From a bacterium (GTDB lineage Bacteria > Bacillota > Limnochordia > DTU080 > RSA5), in contig PKEU01000051.1 of assembly GCA_002919195.1 (NCBI GenBank), positions 1-36,433 on the forward strand: DNA of 36,433 nt, read 5' to 3'. The position numbers and the translations under genes are program-made. Below are positions 1 through 7,852 of this stretch, one piece after another. Numbering within the stretch: position 1 is the stretch's first letter; every line of letters begins with the position of its first letter. Below the pieces are notes generated by a model, which saw only the letters and a list, made by a program, of their open reading frames with translations, did not search any database and was not told the origin of the DNA.

Positions 1-972
1 GAAGTCGATGCGGGCGCTGCCCCACTCAGGGTGACGGATGGCGCCGCTTGGTCCGTAGTGCTCGTGATCGTAATGGGTGAGGGCCCGCTCGATGGCCGCT
101 AGAGGCTGGGGCAGGTACCCTTCCGCCGAGAGCAGGCGGGCCGCTTCTTCGCGATTTTCCCTCATCCAAAGCTGCGCTTTGACCAGCGCGTTGATGACGC
201 TCTGGGCCCATGCCGGCCGCCGCTCGAGGTCGTCCTCCTTCATCACGACGACACAGCAGGCATGCCTCAGCCAGACATCCCCCGTAAAGCGCAGGATCTT
301 GCCGACTTCCATCACCTCGGCGGCCGCGTTAAAGGGCTCTGCTACGATGTACCCGGCGATCGAACCGTTGGCCAGGGCCGCGGGCATATCGGACGGGGCC
401 ATGACGACCAACCGGACCTCGTCGGCCGCCAAGCGCTCCCCCGTGTGCTCTGCCGGCCGCAGCCCGTGATGGCGGAGCAGCTGCTGCAGCACCACGTTGT
501 GGATCGAGTACCAGTAGGGGATCGCGACCGTTTGGCCCGCAAGGTCCAAGACGCGGTCGATGCCGGGGTGGACGGTGAACGCCGAGCCGTCGGTATGATT
601 CCAAGCCACGATGCGCACGGGAACCTCCTGGGCAAACCGCATCCAGACGGCCGTCGGCATCAGGACGTGGATCACGTCGACCTGCCCGGCGACAAAGGCC
701 TCGACGATCTGCGACCAGCCGCGAAAAAGGTAGGGCCGCTCCGCCTCCACACCTTCGGCCTCATAAAACCCCTTGGCGTGAGCGATCAAGAGAGGGCTTG
801 CGTCGGTGATGGGCAGGTACCCGGTCTTGAGGGGTTTTGCCGCGCTGGAGCGAGCCTGGGTCGAAGCCTGTTGGGACCGGGCACCGCACCCGCTCAACGC
901 AGCACCCAGCAAGAGCCCGCTCGCGCTGAGGCCCAAGAAGCGGAGGAACTCCCTGCGGCTCCACTCCCTCAT
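1..972 (-). CDS. NitT/TauT-family ABC transporter substrate-binding protein, Tat-type lipoprotein signal (partial, runs off left edge)
   Basis: The minus frame is open from ATG at 972 to the window edge: MREWSRREFLRFLGLSASGLLLGAALSGCGARSQQ...LKTGYLPITDASPLLIAHAKGFYEAEGVEAE...GWSQIVEAFVAGQVDVIHVLMPTAVWM... SsuA/ThiY-like fold motifs. Start overlaps the ATPase stop by 4 bp (ATGA). Missing from the ORF track because no stop lies in the window. Confidence 0.9.
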   Translation of the reverse strand, partial: MREWSRREFLRFLGLSASGLLLGAALSGCGARSQQASTQARSSAAKPLKTGYLPITDASPLLIAHAKGFYEAEGVEAERPYLFRGWSQIVEAFVAGQVDVIHVLMPTAVWMRFAQEVPVRIVAWNHTDGSAFTVHPGIDRVLDLAGQTVAIPYWYSIHNVVLQQLLRHHGLRPAEHTGERLAADEVRLVVMAPSDMPAALANGSIAGYIVAEPFNAAAEVMEVGKILRFTGDVWLRHACCVVVMKEDDLERRPAWAQSVINALVKAQLWMRENREEAARLLSAEGYLPQPLAAIERALTHYDHEHYGPSGAIRHPEWGSARIDF

Positions 973-1754
973 GAGACCAACGCCCCTCTCAAGCCGCCCG
1001 TCGCGGCAAGGTCCTTCAAGATGCTGCTTTTCAACTCCCAAAACTCAAGGGGCGGGCTTGAAAGATCCACCGGCTCGGCTGCACCCGCCGGCCGGGGAAC
1101 GTCGTACAAACGGCAAATCCGGCCGGGCCGCCCGGTCATCACGGCCACCCGGTCTCCCATGACCAGCGCCTCGTCCAGGTCGTGGGTGACAAAGAGCGCC
1201 CCGGTCCCATCCTCTTTGAGCATGCGAAAGAGCCACCCCTGGAGCTCCATCCGGCGGAGGGCGTCCAACGAGGCAAAGGGCTCGTCAAAGAGGATCAAGG
1301 CCGGACGCTGTAGGAGAGTGCGGGCCAACGCCGCCCGCTGGGCCATACCCCCGGAAACCTGGGACGGGTAAGCGCTGGCAAAACCGTCGAGGCCGACCCG
1401 GAAAAGGAGCTCGTCGACCCGGTGAGGATCCACAAGACCCCGGTGGGCCGAAAACCGCGCGGCCAGCGCGGCGTTTTCGCGGATGGTGAGCCACGGCAAA
1501 AGGCGCGCCTCTTGAAACACCACGCCGATCCGGGGATTGGGACCTTTGACGGGTTGTCCTTGAAACCGCACCTCGCCGCGGGTTAAAGGTTCGAGGCCCG
1601 CCACCGCTTTCAACAAGGATGATTTGCCGCAACCGCTCGGCCCCACGATCGAGACGATCTCGCCAGGATCAAGTTTAAGGTCAACGCCGTCAAAAGCCGT
1701 CACGATCCTGCCATCGAGGACATAATCCTTGCCGGCGCCCAAGATCTCGATCAC
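969..1754 (-). CDS. ABC transporter ATP-binding protein, nitrate/sulfonate/taurine (SsuB/TauB) type
   Basis: Walker A GPSGCGKSS, Q-loop VVFQEARLLPWLTIREN, signature VSGGMAQRAALARTL, Walker B LILFDEPFASLD, H-loop VTHDLDEAL. Confidence 0.95.
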   Translation of the reverse strand: MIEILGAGKDYVLDGRIVTAFDGVDLKLDPGEIVSIVGPSGCGKSSLLKAVAGLEPLTRGEVRFQGQPVKGPNPRIGVVFQEARLLPWLTIRENAALAARFSAHRGLVDPHRVDELLFRVGLDGFASAYPSQVSGGMAQRAALARTLLQRPALILFDEPFASLDALRRMELQGWLFRMLKEDGTGALFVTHDLDEALVMGDRVAVMTGRPGRICRLYDVPRPAGAAEPVDLSSPPLEFWELKSSILKDLAATGGLRGALVS

Positions 1755-2917
1755 AGGGCATCCCCTCCGCCCGAAAGGTGCGCTCCCGCCTCGATCGCTT
1801 GATCCTTTTCATACTGGGCGAGTTCCAACCGGAGTTGGGCCAGGCTCGGGCTTTGCACTGGGAAAAAGGCCGCCTCGCGCAGGCGGCGGGCTGTGTCGCT
1901 GTCGGAGAGGTACCCGGCGCCCCCGGCCGTCTCCAGTTCGAGCCAGGCGGCTTGCACCGCGAGCTCCGCCAGCTCCTTTCGCACCTTGAGCGCCCGGTAC
2001 ATTTCGGGGCGCTCCCAGCGGGAGGTTTCTTGGGCCAGGGTCCTGAGCTCTCCCACGAGGCGATCGAGCGCTCGCGCAAGGCGCGCCACCTCCGCTTTGA
2101 GGACGAGGCGAGGGCCCATGGCTTTGGCGGCGGCGCTTTCCAGGGCGCTTTCCGCCAGCCCCCACGCCAGCGCTGATTGCAGCACGAGAAAGACGGGCCG
2201 CACCTTGGCCAAAAACGCCCCTCCGTCGTGGGAGATCACCCAGCGGGTGTCAAGGGCCACCTCATCCAACACCAGCGAGGCCGAAGCAGTGCCTTCAAGG
2301 CCAAAGAGAGGAAAACGCGGGCCAGAGAGCACGCCTTGCGCGTCGCCGGGGACCGCGAACAGCATGATCCGCTCTCCAAAACCTTCTCCTGCGCCGGCCA
2401 AGGTCCGGGCAGCCACCGCCACGACGAAGCGCCGGTCTACCAGATTGGAAACCCAGGGGAGCTTGCCCGACAAGACATAACCTTTCGCGAACCGCCGTGC
2501 CGACACCCGGAGCTCCTCCAAAAAAGCCGCGTGCTTCATCGCGTTAGCGAGCCCCGTGGCGCCAAAGCGCTGGAGGCGCAAGAGCTCTGGCAGCACCTGC
2601 TCAATCAGATAGGGATTGCCGCTGGTGACGACGTACTCTACAAACATGCGGTGGCACCACAGGACGAACGCGGAGGTCAAGCAGCTGCCGGCTACGGTCG
2701 CGATCACTTCGGCCATCTCCGCGAGCGTGCCGCCGTCACCCCCCAGCGCTTGAGGCACCCCTTTCGCGAGCAGGCCTCGCTCCGCCAGCATGCCAAGACC
2801 CTCTTGGGCAGACACCTGGCAGCGGTCGACCGACGGCGCGCGGGCCGCAAACCAACCGGCGATGTCGAGCCGCTCCTCGTGGGGGATGAGCCACCCTTTC
2901 CTTTGGTCCGCGCTCAC
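1751..2917 (-). CDS. Acyl-CoA dehydrogenase-fold flavoprotein (possible SfnB/DszC-like desulfurising or oxygenase relative)
   Basis: 388 aa with an acyl-CoA dehydrogenase-like layout (AERGLLAKGVPQALGGDGGTLAEMAEVIATVAGSCLTSAFVLWCHRM; LSGKLPWVSNL; FGLEGTASASLVLDEVALD). 4-bp overlap with the downstream ABC ATPase. Confidence 0.8.
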   Translation of the reverse strand: MSADQRKGWLIPHEERLDIAGWFAARAPSVDRCQVSAQEGLGMLAERGLLAKGVPQALGGDGGTLAEMAEVIATVAGSCLTSAFVLWCHRMFVEYVVTSGNPYLIEQVLPELLRLQRFGATGLANAMKHAAFLEELRVSARRFAKGYVLSGKLPWVSNLVDRRFVVAVAARTLAGAGEGFGERIMLFAVPGDAQGVLSGPRFPLFGLEGTASASLVLDEVALDTRWVISHDGGAFLAKVRPVFLVLQSALAWGLAESALESAAAKAMGPRLVLKAEVARLARALDRLVGELRTLAQETSRWERPEMYRALKVRKELAELAVQAAWLELETAGGAGYLSDSDTARRLREAAFFPVQSPSLAQLRLELAQYEKDQAIEAGAHLSGGGDAL

Positions 2918-2919
2918 CT

Positions 2920-3447
2920 TTACGCACCCACTTGCTTGACGGTGGTCAGGGAGTCGATGGGCGCTTCCACCAGCTCCCGCGCCTTTTTCACCAGCTCCTC
3001 ACTGGGCGATTGGTAAAAGCAGAGGCACTTGCTCATATCCGTGCAGACGTACGTCCGTTCAAATTGCACCTCAGGGAGCTCGGCGTAACGGACCGACTTC
3101 TCTTTCTTGCGCTGGAGGTATTGCTCCATGGTCAGGTTGGCAGGAAGGTTCCACTCTACCAGGTAGTTGGCGGCGCCCGCTTTACCCTTCACCTCATCCA
3201 GCTCCGCCCCGACGAGACGCACCTCCTTGACCTGACTTGCGGTAAGCCCGGCTGCTTGCAGGGCCGCTCTCAACTGATCCGCTCCGTCCGCCTGCGCCAC
3301 GAGAAAGGCCCTGCCGGCCTCGATGCCGATCTGAGCTTCGACCAGCTCACCCCCTGCGCCCAAAGCGCTCGCGATCGTTTGCAGCGCCGCCTCGATTTCC
3401 GCTTCACTGCGCCCCTCGAGGGGCACCTCTGCGAGATAAAGTGACAT
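2920..3447 (-). CDS. DUF4242 (SCO4226 nickel-binding-like) domain protein, 175 aa
   Basis: C-terminal half NYLVEWNLPANLTMEQYLQRKKEKSVRYAELPEVQFERTYVCTDMSKCLCFYQSPSEELVKKARELVEAPIDSL resembles DUF4242. First gene of the minus-strand operon. Confidence 0.65.
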   Translation of the reverse strand: MSLYLAEVPLEGRSEAEIEAALQTIASALGAGGELVEAQIGIEAGRAFLVAQADGADQLRAALQAAGLTASQVKEVRLVGAELDEVKGKAGAANYLVEWNLPANLTMEQYLQRKKEKSVRYAELPEVQFERTYVCTDMSKCLCFYQSPSEELVKKARELVEAPIDSLTTVKQVGA

Positions 3448-3521
3448 GGGCCATCCTCCTCGTAGATCCCTGTTTTATGTCGACTTTACCGATGGGAAAT
3501 CATCGCTTTGATCGTAGCCTT

Positions 3522-3551
3522 AATTTACCAAATCGCACCCGCGAAAGTCAA
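3522..3551 (-). promoter_or_regulatory. Sigma-A-type promoter for the DUF4242/flavoprotein/ABC operon
   Basis: Minus strand: TTGACT (3551-3546), 18-bp spacer, TAAATT (3527-3522), about 75 bp upstream of the 3447 start codon. Confidence 0.6.
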
Positions 3552-3634
3552 CAAAAGAATATGGGTTTACTGGGAATTACAGAATTGGAAAGCCAGGTTT
3601 TCGCCGAGCCGGAGTGCACTGACCCAGGCACGCC

Positions 3635-3662
3635 TTGACAGCCTTAGCGCGGATGTGATAAG
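3635..3662 (+). promoter_or_regulatory. Promoter of the tandem-HTH tetR gene
   Basis: TTGACA (3635-3640), 16 bp, extended -10 TGTGATAAG with hexamer at 3657-3662. Confidence 0.55.
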
Positions 3663-3666
3663 AGCC

Positions 3667-3678
3667 TACTCAAGAGTA
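3667..3678. promoter_or_regulatory. Putative TetR operator 1: TACTC-AA-GAGTA
   Basis: Perfect 5-2-5 inverted repeat directly downstream of the -10. The same half-sites recur at 4539-4550. Confidence 0.6.
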
Positions 3679-3720
3679 TGTCTATCGCGCAAGCGAGCCA
3701 CTTCCGGGAGGGGACAGACA

Positions 3721-4500
3721 ATGGGCACCCGGAGGAAAATCGTCGAGGCGATACGCGCCTTGGCGCAAACAAAGGCGCCGGAGGAGCTGACGTTTGCCGA
3801 CGTCGCCCGTTTGGCGGGCGTCCACTGGACGACCGTCCGGAGGCACGTGGGAAGCCGGGAGGCTTTGAGGAAACTCGCCTCCGAGAGTCAGCCTCCCCGT
3901 GGAACGGAACACCTTGACACGCGGGCGCGGCTCCTTTTGGCCGCGGCTCGCCTTACGGAAAAGAAAGGTTTTCAGACGACGAGCCTCGACGAGGTGGCAG
4001 CGGAAGCTGGCTTGACCAAAGGCGCGATCTACTGGCACTTCGCCAGCAAGCACGATCTTCTCTTGGAGTTGATGCACCAGACGATCCGCCAAGAGATGCA
4101 AGGCCGGCCCAGCGAGGTCTCAGCGATCATGGCCGCAGACGACCCCGTTCAAGCGCTCGCGGCTTGGTTGGAAAAGGAGCTCCCCGATCAGGATTCGCCG
4201 GCGGCGATAGCGGCCTTGTTTGTCGAGTGCAGCGTCCACCCGGATTCCCAGGTGCGTGAGAAGCTACGGGAGATCGTGCGCGAGGTCATCCAGCAGACGA
4301 CAGAGCTCGTCCAAGCCTTGCAAGCCCGGGGCGATATCACCGGCCTCGATCCCCGGGTCGTCTCCGTCTACCTGCAAGCGGTGTTAAACGGGCTGATGCT
4401 CAACTGGCTGATCGATCCGGAGAGGATACGGCCGGCGCTTTGGTCTCGCCAGCTCGCTGAGCTTATCCTCTACGGCTTACAGCCGGGTGGGCGCAAGTAA
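3721..4500 (+). CDS. TetR/AcrR-family regulator with two tandem TetR_N-like HTH segments
   Basis: ATG 3721 preceded by GGGAGGGGACAGACA. First HTH LTFADVARLAGVHWTTVRRHVGSREALRKL, second HTH TSLDEVAAEAGLTKGAIYWHFASKHDLLLELM, then a helical C-terminal domain. The ORF-track start at 3508 is probably too early. Confidence 0.85.
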   Translation: MGTRRKIVEAIRALAQTKAPEELTFADVARLAGVHWTTVRRHVGSREALRKLASESQPPRGTEHLDTRARLLLAAARLTEKKGFQTTSLDEVAAEAGLTKGAIYWHFASKHDLLLELMHQTIRQEMQGRPSEVSAIMAADDPVQALAAWLEKELPDQDSPAAIAALFVECSVHPDSQVREKLREIVREVIQQTTELVQALQARGDITGLDPRVVSVYLQAVLNGLMLNWLIDPERIRPALWSRQLAELILYGLQPGGRK

Positions 4501-4536
4501 ATAACCCGGAAGGCGCGCTCTCTTTTTTGCCCACGA

Positions 4537-4552
4537 CATACTCTCGAGTATG
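4537..4552. promoter_or_regulatory. Putative TetR operator 2: CATACTC-TC-GAGTATG
   Basis: Perfect 7-2-7 inverted repeat upstream of the alpha/beta hydrolase. Core TACTC-N2-GAGTA is shared with 3667-3678. Confidence 0.65.
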
Positions 4553-4600
4553 CTAATCGCGTATCCACTGAGTCCATCCGTGTTCAAGGAGGTTTTTCCG

Positions 4601-5584
4601 ATGCGCATCGCACTCGGCGTCGCCGCATGGGTACTGATCGCCGCTGGCCTACTCACCCTCTATTCGCACTGGCGTGTCCGGCAGTGGGAGAATGCATCTA
4701 GGCCGGCCGGAAAGATGGTCCAAGTAGGCGACCTCTCCCTCCACTACATTGAGGAGGGCCAGGGCCAACCCGTGGTCTTTCTTCACGGAGGGATCTTGTC
4801 CAGTATCGACTTTGCCCAGGCGGTCGACATCGCCGCACGGCGGGGATATCGGGCCATCGCCTTTGACCGGCCGGGCTACGGCCACAGCCAGCGCCCCGCC
4901 GCGCCGGCGACGCCCATAGTACAGGCCCGCCTGCTGCGCCAGGCCCTTGAGGTCTTGGGAGCGGAGCGGCCGATCATCGTCGCTCATTCGTACAGCGGTT
5001 CGCTCGCGATGGCGTACGCTTTGGAGTATCCCCGGGAGCTAGCAGGCCTTGTGCTCGTCAGCGCGGCCGTCTACGGCGGCTCTATGTACCCTGCGGGCTA
5101 CGGCGATCCCCTCTCCCGGTTGGTTGCCGCCCCGATCGCCGGCGACCTTTTCCTCAACACTCTCTTCGTGCCTCTCGCGACGGTGGCCATCCCCAAAATG
5201 GTCGAGCAGACTTTCGCTCCCGATCCGGCGCCCCGGGAGTACGTTGAGAGAGCCCTGGCCTTGTGGGGCCGCCCGGGCCAGTTTAGAGCGAACCGGGAGG
5301 ACATTTTGTACTTCAGTCCCACGATGGACGCGCTAAAGGATCGCTTCCCCCAAATCGAGACTCCTATCGTCTTTATCTACGGCGAGCGCGACCCGTTCGG
5401 CGTCGACCAACACGCCCGAAAGCTCAGCCGCACCCTGTCGCAGGTGAAAACGATCGTCGTGCCGGGCGCAGGCCACATGTTGCCGGTCGTTCATCCCCAA
5501 GCGGTCGTCGACGCGATCGACGAACTCAAGAACGCCGACGCCAACCACGATGAAAGGTCCTGCACTTCTTGTAACGAATCATAG
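4601..5584 (+). CDS. Alpha/beta hydrolase with N-terminal transmembrane anchor
   Basis: AAGGAGG upstream of ATG 4601; MRIALGVAAWVLIAAGLLTLYSHWRV anchor; HGGILSS, nucleophile motif AHSYSGS, GERDPFGVD, GAGHMLPVVHP. Confidence 0.85.
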   Translation: MRIALGVAAWVLIAAGLLTLYSHWRVRQWENASRPAGKMVQVGDLSLHYIEEGQGQPVVFLHGGILSSIDFAQAVDIAARRGYRAIAFDRPGYGHSQRPAAPATPIVQARLLRQALEVLGAERPIIVAHSYSGSLAMAYALEYPRELAGLVLVSAAVYGGSMYPAGYGDPLSRLVAAPIAGDLFLNTLFVPLATVAIPKMVEQTFAPDPAPREYVERALALWGRPGQFRANREDILYFSPTMDALKDRFPQIETPIVFIYGERDPFGVDQHARKLSRTLSQVKTIVVPGAGHMLPVVHPQAVVDAIDELKNADANHDERSCTSCNES

Positions 5585-5643
5585 AGATCGAATTCATCAA
5601 ATTGTCTCGTCAAGAGCAAGCATCCTTGAAGGAGGTCGCCCCA

Positions 5644-6921
5644 GTGTCAAAGCGCCTTGGCGTAGGCATCATCGGAACCGGGTTTATGACGCGTTTTCAC
5701 GTTCAAAGCTGGAGAGGCGTACGGGACGCCGACATCGTTGCGATCTACAGCCAAAACGCACAGCGGGCCAACGAGGTCGCGGCAATGTGCCGCGAGCTCC
5801 GGGTGGGCGATCCCAAGATCTACCACGACATCCGGAGCATGGTCCAGGACCCCGAGGTGGACGCGATCTGGGTCGTCGGCACCAACGACCGCCGGGTCGA
5901 GATGATCGAGACCATCTGCGAAGAGGTGGCTTCCGGCCGGGCGACGCTGCGGGGGATCGCCTGCGAAAAGCCCTTGGGACGCAACGTGGCCGAAGCCAAA
6001 CGCATCACCGAGTGCGTCGAGCAGGCGGGCCTCCTAAACGGCTATCTCGAAAACCAAGTCTTTTGCCCCGCCTTGGTCAAAGGGCGCGAGATCATCTGGC
6101 GCAGAGGGGCGGCCATCAGCGGGGCGCCGCACCTTGCCCGCTGCGCCGAAGAACATTCGGGCCCTCACCGCCCATGGTTTTGGCAAGGGGCGCTCCAGGG
6201 TGGCGGCGTGCTCAACGATATGATGTGCCACAGCGTGGAGGCAGGCCGGTTTCTCCTCTCCAACCCCGACGTGGGCTATGGCTGGCTCACGCCCAAAGCA
6301 GTGACGGCCCGCATCGCCTCGCTCAAATGGAGCCGGCCCCAATACGCCAAGCGCCTCCGGGAAGAGATGGGACCCGAGGTGGACTACCTCCAACATCCTG
6401 CGGAAGATTACGCGACGGCCGAGATCGTCTACGAGACCCAAGACGGCGACCTCGTGATCGCCCAGGCCAGCACCTCGTGGTCCTTTGTCGGCGCTGGCCT
6501 GCGGCTTACTTATGAAGTCCTCGGCCCCGAGTACTCGCTCTCCGTCAACACCCTCGACAGCGAGTCCAAGGTGTTTTTCAGCCGCCGCATCCAAGGTCCC
6601 GCCGGCGAAGACCTGGTGGAAAAGCAAAACGCCGAACAGGGCCTGATGCCCTTCTTGGCCGACGAAGCCGTCACCTACGGCTACACCGACGAAAACCGCC
6701 ACATGGTCCAGTCCTTTTTGGACGGCACTCCGCCGCGCGAGACGTTTCGCGACGGGCTGTTGGTCACCGAGTTGCTCATGGCCTGTTACCTCTCGGCCGA
6801 AGAAGGGTGCACACTGCAGTTTCCCGTCGCTGGGCTCGAATCGTACGTGCCCCAGGTGGCCCAGGGCACATGGTCGCCCACGTCGCTCGTCAAGGCGGCC
6901 AAGTCCAGCCCTCTTGCATAA
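5644..6921 (+). CDS. Gfo/Idh/MocA-family oxidoreductase
   Basis: AAGGAGGT then GTG 5644: MSKRLGVGIIGTGFMTRFHVQSWRGVRDADIVAIYSQ...; CEKPLGRNVAEAKRI. In-frame upstream start at 5602 is possible. Confidence 0.9.
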   Translation: MSKRLGVGIIGTGFMTRFHVQSWRGVRDADIVAIYSQNAQRANEVAAMCRELRVGDPKIYHDIRSMVQDPEVDAIWVVGTNDRRVEMIETICEEVASGRATLRGIACEKPLGRNVAEAKRITECVEQAGLLNGYLENQVFCPALVKGREIIWRRGAAISGAPHLARCAEEHSGPHRPWFWQGALQGGGVLNDMMCHSVEAGRFLLSNPDVGYGWLTPKAVTARIASLKWSRPQYAKRLREEMGPEVDYLQHPAEDYATAEIVYETQDGDLVIAQASTSWSFVGAGLRLTYEVLGPEYSLSVNTLDSESKVFFSRRIQGPAGEDLVEKQNAEQGLMPFLADEAVTYGYTDENRHMVQSFLDGTPPRETFRDGLLVTELLMACYLSAEEGCTLQFPVAGLESYVPQVAQGTWSPTSLVKAAKSSPLA

Positions 6922-6941
6922 CTCCTTGCCAAGAAAGAGCC

Positions 6942-6975
6942 GAGCGCCGCAAGGCCCGGTGGGCTTGCGGCGCTC
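6942..6975. terminator. Strong hairpin between convergent genes
   Basis: GAGCGCCGCAAG / CTTGCGGCGCTC, perfect 12-bp stem with a 10-nt loop, in a 70-bp convergent gap. No U-tract. Confidence 0.5.
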
Positions 6976-6994
6976 ACCCTTGGCAGGATGCTTC

Positions 6995-7789
6995 TTAAGG
7001 GGATTTCCGCGGCGTTCCTGAGTAGCGCCGGCGCCCCGCGAGCTGCACTTTGAGCGGGGCCAGCTGGGCGATCCGCCCAAGCCACAGCGTCCTCCGGGGA
7101 AAGATCACGCGGCGCCGCCCCCGCTCGATGCCTCGCCGGATCAAGAAAGCCGCCTCGTCCGGCTCGAGCGCAAAGGGCATCCACTTGTGGCCCGAGGTCA
7201 TCTCGGTGCGGACAAACCCTGGATACACCACGGTGACGAAGATGCCCTCAGCCCGGAGCTCCCGCCCTAGACCTTCGAAATAGCGGCCCATCGCCATCTT
7301 GCTGGAAGCGTACGTGGGGCTTGCGGCCAGCCGAGGTAAGAGAGCGGTGCCGCTAGAGATGGCCGCGACGTGCCCTCGCCCTTGCCGGCGCATCCAGGGT
7401 AAGACAGCCTCCAGCGCGTTGACCGCGCCGAGAAAATTGACGCTGTACACGTGACGGACGGCCTCGGCGTCGGTTTCAGCCGCCCCGTGCATGCCGCGCC
7501 CCGCGTTGGCGATCAGGACGTCCACCGTTCGCCAGTGGGCGACCATCTGCTCCACCGCCCTGTGGACGTCTTGGCGGATGGCGACATCTCCCGGCAAAAC
7601 GAGGGCGCTTCCACCGTCGTGCTCAATCCTGGCGGCGAGGCGCTTAAGGCGGTCAGCGCGCCTTGCAAAGAGCCCTACCCGCGCCCCAAGGCGCGCCAGT
7701 TCCACAGCCAAAGCTTCGCCGATCCCCGACGAGGCGCCGGTGATCAACACGCACTTTCCTTGCCAGAAACTTCGTCCTTGCACGGGCAC
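6995..7789 (-). CDS. SDR-family NAD(P)-dependent oxidoreductase
   Basis: TGASSGIGEALA, NAG motif (LIANAGRG), SSGTALLP...YASSKMAMGRY (YxxxK). Confidence 0.92.
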   Translation of the reverse strand: MPVQGRSFWQGKCVLITGASSGIGEALAVELARLGARVGLFARRADRLKRLAARIEHDGGSALVLPGDVAIRQDVHRAVEQMVAHWRTVDVLIANAGRGMHGAAETDAEAVRHVYSVNFLGAVNALEAVLPWMRRQGRGHVAAISSGTALLPRLAASPTYASSKMAMGRYFEGLGRELRAEGIFVTVVYPGFVRTEMTSGHKWMPFALEPDEAAFLIRRGIERGRRRVIFPRRTLWLGRIAQLAPLKVQLAGRRRYSGTPRKSP

Positions 7790-7814
7790 CGCACCCCGCT
7801 GCTTGATAAGGTCC

Positions 7815-7823
7815 TGTTATAAT
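7815..7823 (+). promoter_or_regulatory. Extended -10 promoter for the BtuF-like gene
   Basis: TGTTATAAT, a perfect TGnTATAAT, 30 bp upstream of ATG 7853. Confidence 0.45.
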
Positions 7824-7852
7824 GACACAAGACCCCGAAAGGTCGTGAGTCG

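Noticed and set aside
262-1371. 369-aa plus-strand ORF spanning the SBP and ABC ATPase
   Set aside because: Shadow ORF with low-complexity composition; both minus-strand genes have strong family motifs and overlapping start/stop codons.
6034-7080. 348-aa minus-strand ORF opposite the Gfo/Idh gene
   Set aside because: Shadow ORF; it crosses the convergent hairpin and the end of the SDR gene, with no protein-like motifs.
7803-7823. TTGATA-N9-TATAAT as a full sigma-A promoter
   Set aside because: The 9-bp spacer is far too short. Only the extended -10 TGTTATAAT was kept.
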